A stretch of DNA of 24,856 bases from an uncultured Clostridia bacterium (GTDB lineage: Bacteria; Bacillota; Clostridia; Christensenellales; Aristaeellaceae): contig CAKUKP010000044.1 of the NCBI GenBank assembly GCA_934663625.1, positions 1-24,856 on the forward strand, in the 5' to 3' direction. Under the pieces are notes generated by a model. That model was not told the DNA's origin. It searched no databases and saw only the letters and a list, made by a program, of their open reading frames with translations. Position numbers and translations under genes: made by a program. Below, piece after piece: positions 14,813 through 21,657 of this stretch (positions are counted from its first letter, which is position 1; each line of letters starts with the position of its first letter).

Positions 14813-15001
14813 TTAATGATGATCGGTATGCGCCTGTTTGTGGCACATTCCGGCCATTGCGCAGTGGGCACAACCGCATCCGCAGGAAGTTTTGCCTTTC
14901 TTGCGATTGCGGATCAGCCGACAGGCAATCAGTGCAACCACAGCCAGCAGCAGTACGGCAACGAATATCGTACCGATGTTTTCAGAAATCCAGTTGGACA
15001 C
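14813..15001 (-). CDS. FeoB-associated Cys-rich membrane protein
   Basis: The 62-residue protein has one N-terminal membrane helix (IGTIFVAVLLLAVVALIACRLI, about 9-30), a basic patch (RNRKKGKTS) and a Cys/His-rich tail CGCGCAHCAMAGMCHKQAHTDHH. This is the form of the small FeoB-associated Cys-rich proteins found downstream of feoB in Bacillota. Four of its cysteines and five histidines in the tail could hold Fe2+ or another metal at the cytoplasmic face, perhaps handing iron on from the FeoB pore; this role is inferred. The start is GTG at 15001, supported by AAAGGAAG about 8 bases upstream. It follows feoB by 20 bases and is the last gene of the operon. Confidence 0.85.
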   Translation of the reverse strand: MSNWISENIGTIFVAVLLLAVVALIACRLIRNRKKGKTSCGCGCAHCAMAGMCHKQAHTDHH

Positions 15002-15021
15002 GATCTATGCTTCCTTTCTGA

Positions 15022-17427
15022 TTAGTGACTGGTGAGTCGTTCAGACTCCTTGTAGGGGCGAACCAGCATGTACACCATATAACCCAGCACTGCGATCGCG
15101 GCGATCAGACCGATCACGTTCAGGTGGCCGGTGAAGGCGGAGCCGAACTGGTTGATCATCAGCGCTACGGCGTAGGCGAAACCGCACTGATAGGCGATTG
15201 CGAACCACGTCCACTTGGCGTTGTTCATCTCGCGGCGGATTGCGCCGATCGCGGCGAAGCAGGGCGCGCACAGCAGGTTAAATACCATGAAGGAGAAGCC
15301 CGTGATACCGGTGAACGTTGCCGCCAGCACTTCGTATACATTGCCGGAGGCGCCGTACAGGATGCCCATCGTACCTACGATGTTTTCCTTGGCGACCAGA
15401 CCGGTGATGGAAGCAACCGTCGCCTGCCAGGTACCGAAGCCCAGGGGCTTGAAGATCCAGGAGATTGCGCCGCCGATGGAGGCCAGGATGGACTGATCCA
15501 GTTCTTCTTCCGCCAGCATCCGGAAGCCGTCTGCGGTGAATCCGAAGAAGGAGGTGAACCATACCAGGATGGTGGACAGCAGGATGATGGTACCGGCCTT
15601 CTTAATGAAGGACCAGCCGCGCTCCCACATGGAACGGAGTACGTTCTTTACGGTGGGCAGATGGTAGGCGGGCAGCTCCATAACGAACGGAGCGGGGTCG
15701 CCGGCGAACATCTTGGTCTTTTTCAGCATGATGCCGGATACGATGATTGCCAGCATGCCGATGAAGTAAGCGGATACCGCAACCCAGGCGGAGCCGCCGA
15801 AGATCGCGCCGGCGATCATCGAAATGAACGGAACCTTTGCACCGCAGGGGATGAAGGTGGTGGTCATGATGGTCATGCGGCGGTCGCGCTCATTTTCAAT
15901 GGTACGGGACGCCATGATGCCGGGGATACCGCAGCCGGTACCGATCAGCATCGGGATGAAGGACTTACCGGAAAGACCGAAGCGACGGAAGATACGGTCG
16001 AGTACAAACGCGATACGCGCCATGTAGCCGCACGCTTCCAGAATCGCCAGCAGCAGGAACAGAACCAGCATCTGGGGAACGAAGCCCAGAACCGCGCCAA
16101 CGCCCGCTACGATACCGTCCAGGATCACGCCGCGCACGACAGCGCCCGCGCCCTCTTCGGAAACGTTCAATGCATTCAGCAGGTTTTCAATCAGTACCGG
16201 AACGCCGGGAACCCATACGCCGTAATCAGCGGGATCAGGTTCTTCGCCGATTTTTTCCATGGTCGCCACAGCAGCTTCGTAATCTTCGATCGTGGCGGTT
16301 TCGATATCAACGGCCAGCGTTTCTTCGTCCTCTACTTCATATTCGAACGAATCAACCGGCGCTTCGCCGTGTTCTTCGACATAAGCGTCGTAGCCGTCTA
16401 CGATCAGAGAAGCATCCGCATATTCCTCAGCCACTTCGTTGTAAGCGGCAGAGCCGATGCCGAACAGATGCCAGCCATCGCCGAACAGACCGTCGTTTGC
16501 CCAGTTCGTCGCGGGAGCGCCGACGCTCACCATCGAAATCCAGTATACCAGGAACATGATGACCGCGAAGATCGGCAGACCCAGCCAGCGGTTGGTGACG
16601 ATCTTATCGATCTTATCGGAGGTGGTCATCTTGCCAATGCTCTTTTTCTTGCTGCACGCCTTAATGACGGAAGCGACGTACACATAACGTTCGTTGGTGA
16701 TGATGGATTCCGCATCGTCGTCCAGTTCCTTTTCGGCGGCAACGATGTCCGCTTCGATGTGCTGCATCGTTTCAGCGGGAATGTTCAGTGCCTTGCAGAC
16801 CTTATCATCGCGCTCGAAGATCTTGATTGCGTACCAGCGCTGCTGTTCTTCGGGCATGGTGTGCACCGCGGCTTCCTCGATGTGCGCGATGGCGTGTTCC
16901 ACAACGCCGGAGAAGCTGTGCATCGGCACGGTCTTGGCGCCCTTTGCGGCGTCGATCGCGGCCTTTGCGGCTTCCATAACGCCTTCGCCCTTCAGCGCGG
17001 AAATTTCAACAACCTTGCAGCCCAGCTGGCGGGAGAGTTCAGCAATGTTGATCACATCGCCGCTCTTGCGCACAACGTCCATCATGTTCACGGCGATGAC
17101 GACCGGAATGCCCAGCTCCGTCAGCTGCGTGGTCAGATACAGGTTGCGCTCCAGGTTCGTACCATCGATGATGTTCAGGATGGCGTCGGGGCGTTCGTTG
17201 ATCAGATAATTACGGGCGACCACTTCCTCCAGCGTGTAGGGAGAAAGGGAATAAATGCCGGGAAGGTCGGTGATGGTAACATCGTTGTGCTTCTTCAGCT
17301 TGCCTTCCTTCTTCTCAACGGTAACGCCGGGCCAGTTACCTACGAACTGGTTGGAACCCGTCAGAGCGTTGAACAGGGTCGTTTTACCGCTGTTCGGGTT
17401 ACCTGCAAGTGCAATTCTGATATTCAT
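15022..17427 (-). CDS. feoB: FeoB ferrous iron transporter with an acidic extracellular-type insert
   Basis: The 801-residue protein has an N-terminal G domain (GNPNSGKTTLFN G1 at 9-20, WPGVTVEKKEG switch I, DLPGIYSL G3 at about 54, NMMD G4 at about 114), a regulatory helical domain, and a membrane part with the Gate motifs GTGCGIPGIMASRTIENERDRR-like (about 490-510) and LLCAPCFAAIGAIRRE near the C-terminus. It imports Fe2+ across the plasma membrane. After the first membrane helix (about 288-305) comes a stretch of about 73 residues (about 329-402) containing 26 Asp/Glu, one Lys and one His. This insert is the main departure from short FeoB proteins. The start has GGAG 8-11 bases upstream. 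It is the third gene of the feo operon. Confidence 0.95.
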   Translation of the reverse strand: MNIRIALAGNPNSGKTTLFNALTGSNQFVGNWPGVTVEKKEGKLKKHNDVTITDLPGIYSLSPYTLEEVVARNYLINERPDAILNIIDGTNLERNLYLTTQLTELGIPVVIAVNMMDVVRKSGDVINIAELSRQLGCKVVEISALKGEGVMEAAKAAIDAAKGAKTVPMHSFSGVVEHAIAHIEEAAVHTMPEEQQRWYAIKIFERDDKVCKALNIPAETMQHIEADIVAAEKELDDDAESIITNERYVYVASVIKACSKKKSIGKMTTSDKIDKIVTNRWLGLPIFAVIMFLVYWISMVSVGAPATNWANDGLFGDGWHLFGIGSAAYNEVAEEYADASLIVDGYDAYVEEHGEAPVDSFEYEVEDEETLAVDIETATIEDYEAAVATMEKIGEEPDPADYGVWVPGVPVLIENLLNALNVSEEGAGAVVRGVILDGIVAGVGAVLGFVPQMLVLFLLLAILEACGYMARIAFVLDRIFRRFGLSGKSFIPMLIGTGCGIPGIMASRTIENERDRRMTIMTTTFIPCGAKVPFISMIAGAIFGGSAWVAVSAYFIGMLAIIVSGIMLKKTKMFAGDPAPFVMELPAYHLPTVKNVLRSMWERGWSFIKKAGTIILLSTILVWFTSFFGFTADGFRMLAEEELDQSILASIGGAISWIFKPLGFGTWQATVASITGLVAKENIVGTMGILYGASGNVYEVLAATFTGITGFSFMVFNLLCAPCFAAIGAIRREMNNAKWTWFAIAYQCGFAYAVALMINQFGSAFTGHLNVIGLIAAIAVLGYMVYMLVRPYKESERLTSH

Positions 17428-17476
17428 GGTTTTTCCTCTCCTTTGAGGTTGACTAATGTTAACCTCTATGCAAAAA

Positions 17477-17698
17477 TCATTCGACCTCGATCAGTTCAGC
17501 GTCCGCCTTCCGCAGGGAAAGCTCGTAGCCGCGCACCGTCATTTCAATCGGATCGCCCAGAGGCGCCAGCTTGCGAACGGTGATCTTTACGCCCTTCGTA
17601 ATGCCCATATCCATGATCCTGCGCTTGATCGCGCCTTCGCCATGAATGCGAACCACTACGGCGGATTCGCCGATTCCGACTTCTTTCAATGATTTCAT
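17477..17698 (-). CDS. feoA: FeoA-domain protein (second copy)
   Basis: The 73-residue protein begins MKSLKEVGIGESAVVVRIHG and contains AIKRRIMDMGITKGVKITVRK and GDPIEMTVRGYELSLRKADAELIEV, the complete SH3-like FeoA fold. FeoA proteins are cytoplasmic partners thought to modulate the FeoB G domain. The start is ATG 17698 because GGGAGG lies 8 bases upstream; an upstream in-frame ATG at 17776 would overlap the preceding gene and add a non-conserved extension. The gene follows the first feoA by 37 bases and precedes feoB by 49 bases. Confidence 0.92.
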   Translation of the reverse strand: MKSLKEVGIGESAVVVRIHGEGAIKRRIMDMGITKGVKITVRKLAPLGDPIEMTVRGYELSLRKADAELIEVE

Positions 17699-17735
17699 TC
17701 CAAATTCCTCCCTTTCCTGCGCGCATCCCTTGTTT

Positions 17736-17948
17736 TCAGACCATGATTTTGCGCGCCATTTCATCATTGATGGCAATTCGGGTGTCTTTTACGTTTACAA
17801 TGACATTTTCACCCATGGCGGCTACCACCACCACAGTCCCTCCGACGACGAAGCCCAGGTCCTCCAGGTGCTTCTTCACATCGGGATTGCCTCCGACTTT
17901 TTTGATGATGTTTTCCTCACCGACGGAAGCCAGCGATAACGGCATCAT
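17736..17948 (-). CDS. feoA: FeoA-domain protein (first copy, divergent)
   Basis: The 70-residue protein reads MMPLSLASVGEENIIKKVGG, then VKKHLEDLGFVVGGTVVVVAAMGENVIVNVKDTRIAINDEMARKI, which follows the FeoA SH3-like pattern (LxxLGF-x-G-x-x-V and the GENVIVNVKDTRIAI strand block). It is clearly different in sequence from the second FeoA beside it. Two-FeoA operons are usual in Clostridia, where both may contact FeoB. It is the first gene of the operon; AAGGGGGG lies 6 bases before ATG 17948, so this start is preferred to the adjacent second ATG. The promoter and two palindromes lie directly upstream. Confidence 0.9.
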   Translation of the reverse strand: MMPLSLASVGEENIIKKVGGNPDVKKHLEDLGFVVGGTVVVVAAMGENVIVNVKDTRIAINDEMARKIMV

Positions 17949-17967
17949 TCGTATCCCCCCTTTTCGA

Positions 17968-17987
17968 TAACCGGTTGCCCTCGGTTA
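17968..17987. promoter_or_regulatory. Candidate iron-regulator operator downstream of the feo transcription start
   Basis: TAACCG and CGGTTA are separated by 8 bases, centred about 12 bases downstream of the predicted start site. The spacing equals that of the palindrome in the promoter itself. Confidence 0.5.
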
Positions 17988-17996
17988 ACTGCTGAC

Positions 17997-18025
17997 ATTA
18001 TAGTTAATCGCGGGTAACTTGTCAA
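17997..18025 (-). promoter_or_regulatory. Consensus promoter of the feo operon
   Basis: On the minus strand a perfect TTGACA (18025-18020) and a perfect TATAAT (18002-17997) are spaced by 17 bases. Such a strong promoter would need repression when iron is plentiful. Confidence 0.9.
18002..18019. promoter_or_regulatory. Candidate operator filling the feo promoter spacer
   Basis: AGTTAATCGCGGGTAACT is a 5-bp inverted repeat with an 8-base centre that spans almost exactly the space between -35 and -10, so a bound protein would block RNA polymerase. The divergent DtxR-type gene is the natural candidate. Confidence 0.6.
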
Positions 18026-18083
18026 TAGGCGAATCAGATTTTTTACAGAAATCCATGTTATTTTCTCGAATCCAAAAAAGTTG

Positions 18084-18112
18084 TGGCTTTTTTTGAAATT
18101 GTGTGCTATGAT
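18084..18112 (+). promoter_or_regulatory. Extended -10 promoter of the DtxR-type regulator gene
   Basis: TGCTATGAT (18104-18112) is an extended -10; a weak TGGCTT -35 lies 17 bases upstream at 18084-18089. The string GTGCTATGATAG recurs in the ECF gene promoter at 24670-24698. Confidence 0.6.
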
Positions 18113-18140
18113 AGGAAATGTATCACGGGAGGTGAAGAAT

Positions 18141-18539
18141 ATGCAGCTTCAAGAATCTGGAGAAATGTACCTGGAAACCATACTGATCCTGTCCAAAAAA
18201 GCCAATCTGGTGCGATCCATCGATGTGGTTGATTATATGGGATTTTCCAAACCCGCCGTCAGTCGAGCGATGGCGAAGCTGAAAAAGGAAAAATATATAC
18301 TGGTTGATCCAAACGGATACATTGCTCTGACGGAAAACGGGCGAACCGTCGCTGAAAAAATGTATGAACGCCATACGCTGCTGACGCAGTTTCTGGTGCG
18401 CATCGGCGTGGATGAAAAAACCGCCGCCGAGGACGCGTGCAAGATGGAGCACGTCATCAGCGACGATACGTTCGAAGCGATGAAGCGGCACTCCAAAGCC
18501 GGAAATTCCGGCGTTCGGCAGCCGCTCCAAACGAATTAA
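18141..18539 (+). CDS. DtxR/MntR-family metal-dependent repressor, iron-type ligand set
   Basis: The 132-residue protein has a winged helix (about 4-68: ESGEMYLETILIL, then VVDYMGFSKPAVSRAMAKLK as helix-turn-helix) and the DtxR dimerisation helices. M9, C100, E103 and H104 align with DtxR Met10, Cys102, Glu105 and His106 (primary metal site): the blocks EMYL and AC-x2-EHV-x-SD match DtxR rather than MntR, whose first ligand is Asp. H78 matches DtxR His79, but the other ancillary ligands appear replaced (T82, A96), and there is no C-terminal SH3 domain. I infer Fe2+ sensing and repression of the divergent feo operon. ATG 18141 follows GGGAGGTG by 6-8 bases. The stop codon overlaps that of the convergent ydcF-like gene. 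Confidence 0.9.
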   Translation: MQLQESGEMYLETILILSKKANLVRSIDVVDYMGFSKPAVSRAMAKLKKEKYILVDPNGYIALTENGRTVAEKMYERHTLLTQFLVRIGVDEKTAAEDACKMEHVISDDTFEAMKRHSKAGNSGVRQPLQTN

Positions 18540-19288
18540 ATATTGCCGCGCACGAATTCGTAGGCGACCCCCGCGAATTCGCGCAGCATGTAATGGGGGA
18601 AGCTGATCGGGGAGGTGGCGACCGGAACGCCGCCGACCGACCAGCCCATTTTTTTTGCCAGCATACGCGCGCGGAACATGTGGAAATTGTTGGTCACCAG
18701 CGCGGCGGATGCGTCCGGCTCGATCAGTGCGCGGCTGTTTTCCAGATTGGCGGAGGTATCCGCTGATGCATCCTCGATGATCAGCCGCGCCGGATCGATG
18801 CCGCGCGCGGTCAGCAGGTTGTACATGCACTGCGCTTCGCTCATCGGTTCGTCCGCGCCCTGCCCGCCGGAGAGCACGGCGCGGGTATCGGGGTGATCGA
18901 TTAAGTATTCATAGGCGACCTGCGTGCGATTGCGCAGCGCGCCGCTCGGCCCGTCGGGGTTTACGCGCGCGCCCAGCACGATGATGTAATCCGCGTTTTC
19001 CGCGGGCGCAATCATGCCGCCCGCCAGAATCACGCCCTCAACGACGAAGAACACAAGCAGCAGCGCGCCCAGCGCGATCCGCGCGATGTGAATCGGCAGC
19101 ATGGGCGGATAATTGCCCGTCGCGTAGATGTGCTGCCACCAGAAGAAGCGCGCGATGCACAGCCCGCCCGCCAGCGGCCATAAAAACATGATCGATTGAC
19201 CGAATCGCACGCAAATGCCCAGAATCAGCCAGTATACGATCATCGCAACGCCCAGAATGAGTACGATTACATTGATTGTCTTTCCCAT
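18536..19288 (-). CDS. YdcF/SanA-like membrane protein (DUF218)
   Basis: The protein of about 250 residues has three or four N-terminal membrane helices (about 5-25, 32-50 and 68-95) and then a DUF218 domain. The domain shows ADYIIVLGARVNPDGPSGALRNR (about 100-122), AVLSGGQGADEPMSEAQCM with the conserved SGGxG and SEA motifs, ASADTSANLENS and ALVTNNFHMFRARMLAKKMG, all standard for the family. These proteins are linked to cell-envelope synthesis; the reaction is not established. ATG 19288 is chosen, with GGAG about 12 bases upstream; a TTG at 19306 is possible and would add six residues. The gene converges on the iron regulator with overlapping stop codons and no terminator between. Confidence 0.85.
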   Translation of the reverse strand: MGKTINVIVLILGVAMIVYWLILGICVRFGQSIMFLWPLAGGLCIARFFWWQHIYATGNYPPMLPIHIARIALGALLLVFFVVEGVILAGGMIAPAENADYIIVLGARVNPDGPSGALRNRTQVAYEYLIDHPDTRAVLSGGQGADEPMSEAQCMYNLLTARGIDPARLIIEDASADTSANLENSRALIEPDASAALVTNNFHMFRARMLAKKMGWSVGGVPVATSPISFPHYMLREFAGVAYEFVRGNI

Positions 19289-19304
19289 CGTGCATATACG
19301 CTCC

Positions 19305-19345
19305 AAAAAATAATCTCAGGGGAACCGACGTAAGCGCCGATCCCC
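19305..19345 (-). terminator. Possible terminator after the second FGGY kinase
   Basis: On the minus strand a GGGGA/TCCCC stem with further imperfect pairing (19345-19319) is followed, after TGAGA, by TTATTTTTT. The T-run is rather far from the stem. Confidence 0.4.
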
Positions 19346-19377
19346 CCATTTGACGTATATTCCCAAAGATTGGTTCC

Positions 19378-20955
19378 TTATTTCAGCGTATCCACCGCGG
19401 CGCGTTCCACGCTCAGGCAGGCGCTGTAGCCCTCCATGAATTTGTTGAAGCCCGCAACGTCCACCGGATCGGGCGCGATCGTGCTGCTTTCCATATCGGC
19501 GAACACCTTCTGATCGAGATAATCCTCCAGCGTTTCGCCGTCCGTGCGGCGCGCCATGTATTCCGCCAGCAGCGCGATGCCCCACGCGCCGCCTTCGCCC
19601 GCGGTCTTCATTACGGAAACGGGGGCGTTGAAGCACGCGGCGGTCAGCTTCTGACCCACGACGGGCGTTTTGTACAGTCCGCCGTGCCCCATCATGCGAT
19701 CCACCTTCACGCCTTCGCCGTCCAGTATGCTCTGTCCCAGCTTGATTGCGCCCAGCGCGGAAAATACCACGGCGCGTGCGAAATTGCCCAGCGTGAAGTT
19801 CGCGTTCGGCCTGCGCAGCAGCACGGGGCGGCCCTCTTCAAAGCCGGTGATGTGTTCGCCGGAGAAATAGCCGTAGGTCATTACGCCGCCGCAATCCGCG
19901 TCGGCGGTCAGCGCGCTGTTCAGAATCGCGCCGTAGAGCTGATTCGCATCGGGCTTTGCGCCGATGGCGGCGGCGAATTCATTGAATACGCCCGCCCACG
20001 CGTTCAGATCGGATGTGCAGTTGTTGCAATGCACCATCGCCACCGCGCTGCCCGAAGGCGTGGTGACCAGATCGATCTGCGGATATACGTTCTTCAGCGG
20101 CTTTTCCAGTACGGTCATCGAAAATACGGATGTACCGGCGGAAATATTGCCGGTGCGCTGGCGCACGGCGTTCGTGGCGGTCATGCCGGTGCCCGCATCG
20201 CCCTCCGGCGGGCAGAGCGGAATGCCCGCTTCCAGATCGCCGTCCACGTCCAGCAGCTTTGCGCCGCGTTCGGTCAGCACGCCCGCAGGTTCGCCCGCGC
20301 GCAGGGATTTGGGCAGGATATCGCGCAGCTTCCAGCCCAAACGACGATCCGCGTTCAGCGCATCAAATTTTTCGATCATTTCGGGATAATAATCCGCCGT
20401 TTCGGGATCGATCGGGAACATGCCCGATGCGTCGCCCACGCCCAGCACGCGCTCGCCCGTCATCTGCCAGTGAATGTAGCCCGCCAGCGTGGTGAAAAAC
20501 GCGATATCGCGGATGTGCGCTTCATCGTTTAAAATCGCCTGATACAGGTGCGCGATGCTCCAGCGCTGCGGAATGTTGTAATGCAGAAGCGCGGTCAGCT
20601 TTTCCGCCGCTTCGCCGGTGATCGTGTTGCGCCAGGTACGGAACGGCGTAAGCAGCTCATCCTTTGCGTTAAACGCCATGTAGCCGTGCATCATCGCCGA
20701 AAAGCCGATGGCTTTTACGCGGGTCAGCTTTTCGCCGAATTTTTCCATTACGTCCTTCTTCAGATTGGCGTAGCAATCCTGAAGTCCCGCCCAGATCGCA
20801 TCCAGGCTGTACGTCCAGATGCCGTTCTCCAGCTGGTTTTCCCAATCGTGGCTGCCGCTGGCAACCGGCACATGCTTTTCATCGATCAGCACTGCCTTGA
20901 TGCGGGTAGAGCCGAATTCGATGCCGATTACGTAATCGCGAATGCTTGCGTTCAT
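19378..20955 (-). CDS. FGGY-family carbohydrate kinase, second type
   Basis: The 525-residue protein opens with YVIGIEFGSTRIKAVLID (phosphate-1 loop, about 8-25). GFSAMMHGYMAFN (about 85-97) carries the MHG substrate-loop sequence of xylulokinases. PEGDAGTGMTATN (about 240-252) holds the catalytic-region Asp, and MGHGGLYKTPVVGQ with AGEGGAWGIALLA (about 425-470) forms the nucleotide-binding lobe. It phosphorylates a sugar, probably a ketopentose, but neither ribulokinase nor xylulokinase specificity can be proved here. It shares little sequence with the other FGGY kinase in the window. ATG 20955 has GGGAGG 11 bases upstream; a TTG two codons earlier would have a closer RBS and add two residues. 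It has its own promoter; no isomerase or transporter adjoins it. Confidence 0.87.
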   Translation of the reverse strand: MNASIRDYVIGIEFGSTRIKAVLIDEKHVPVASGSHDWENQLENGIWTYSLDAIWAGLQDCYANLKKDVMEKFGEKLTRVKAIGFSAMMHGYMAFNAKDELLTPFRTWRNTITGEAAEKLTALLHYNIPQRWSIAHLYQAILNDEAHIRDIAFFTTLAGYIHWQMTGERVLGVGDASGMFPIDPETADYYPEMIEKFDALNADRRLGWKLRDILPKSLRAGEPAGVLTERGAKLLDVDGDLEAGIPLCPPEGDAGTGMTATNAVRQRTGNISAGTSVFSMTVLEKPLKNVYPQIDLVTTPSGSAVAMVHCNNCTSDLNAWAGVFNEFAAAIGAKPDANQLYGAILNSALTADADCGGVMTYGYFSGEHITGFEEGRPVLLRRPNANFTLGNFARAVVFSALGAIKLGQSILDGEGVKVDRMMGHGGLYKTPVVGQKLTAACFNAPVSVMKTAGEGGAWGIALLAEYMARRTDGETLEDYLDQKVFADMESSTIAPDPVDVAGFNKFMEGYSACLSVERAAVDTLK

Positions 20956-20993
20956 ATTCAAAAAAACCTCCCATCGGTATATTTACTGCATTC

Positions 20994-21022
20994 AGTATAA
21001 CACACAATGGAAGGTTTGTCTT
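20994..21022 (-). promoter_or_regulatory. Probable promoter of the second FGGY kinase gene
   Basis: On the minus strand TGTTATACT gives an extended -10 (TATACT 20999-20994), and AAGACA (21022-21017) lies 17 bases upstream as a weak -35. Confidence 0.5.
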
Positions 21023-21030
21023 GCGTTTTC

Positions 21031-21657
21031 TTACGAAATATCGTCCGTTTTATTCATGGATTCCAAAATTTTGCGCAGCCGGCGGAAAAAACAGCCCATC
21101 GCGTAATACATGGTTTCCGTGCGCAGCTTCTGCCAGGCGTTTTCGTCCCACAGGAACATGGCGTTCGGGGGAAATTCATCATCGCCCGCCCAGAACTGAA
21201 ATACGGCGCGCATCCTGCCCACGATCGGCACGATGGCGGCGATATCGCCGTGCGGAAACGCTTCGCCGCCCAGCGCGGAAAGCGCCCGCGGCAGATCGTC
21301 GATCCGCGTTTGCAGGTAAGCGGCCTCGCGCGCGTACAGTGATTTTTCCGAGGGGCGCGTCTGTCCCACATGGCGCAGATCGCCCATCGCCACCCATGCG
21401 CCCTCGGCGGGGATCGGATCGGTGCGGCACAGATAATCGTAGATCGTCAGGGTTTCATCGTAGCCTGCGCTTTCCCCGTCCGGCAGATATACGCACCCCG
21501 TGGCGCGATCGATCCGGCAGCGCTGATCGATCAGGGAAATATAGATGTATTTCGAATCCGCGTCCACGCCCGCGCGGCGGATGATCGCGTTCTGATCCCA
21601 CGCGAGGAAAAGATCGTGCGCGCGATCCCGCGCGATGGTGTAATTGTCCGTGCGCAT
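21031..21657 (-). CDS. DUF3786-family protein
   Basis: The 208-residue soluble protein follows the DUF3786 pattern: NYTIARDRAHDLFLAWDQNAII at the N-terminus, KYIYISLIDQRCRIDRATGCV, TLTIYDYLCRTD (about 68-79), GGEAFPHGDIAAIVPIVGRM, then VFQFWAGDDEFPPNAMFLWDEN (about 160-181) and ETMYYAMGCFFRRLRKIL. The family occurs in anaerobic Bacillota and has no proven biochemical role. ATG 21657 shares one base with the purB stop (TGATG), so translation is coupled to purB; an upstream in-frame ATG within purB is not needed. The adjacency to purine genes may be operon hitch-hiking rather than a functional link. Confidence 0.85.
   Translation of the reverse strand: MRTDNYTIARDRAHDLFLAWDQNAIIRRAGVDADSKYIYISLIDQRCRIDRATGCVYLPDGESAGYDETLTIYDYLCRTDPIPAEGAWVAMGDLRHVGQTRPSEKSLYAREAAYLQTRIDDLPRALSALGGEAFPHGDIAAIVPIVGRMRAVFQFWAGDDEFPPNAMFLWDENAWQKLRTETMYYAMGCFFRRLRKILESMNKTDDIS

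Noticed and set aside
15025..17583. Very long open frame (852 codons) on the plus strand, antisense to feoB
   Set aside because: It is a compositional shadow of feoB: no RBS, no recognisable domain, His/Gln/Arg-rich low-information sequence, while the minus strand encodes a full FeoB.
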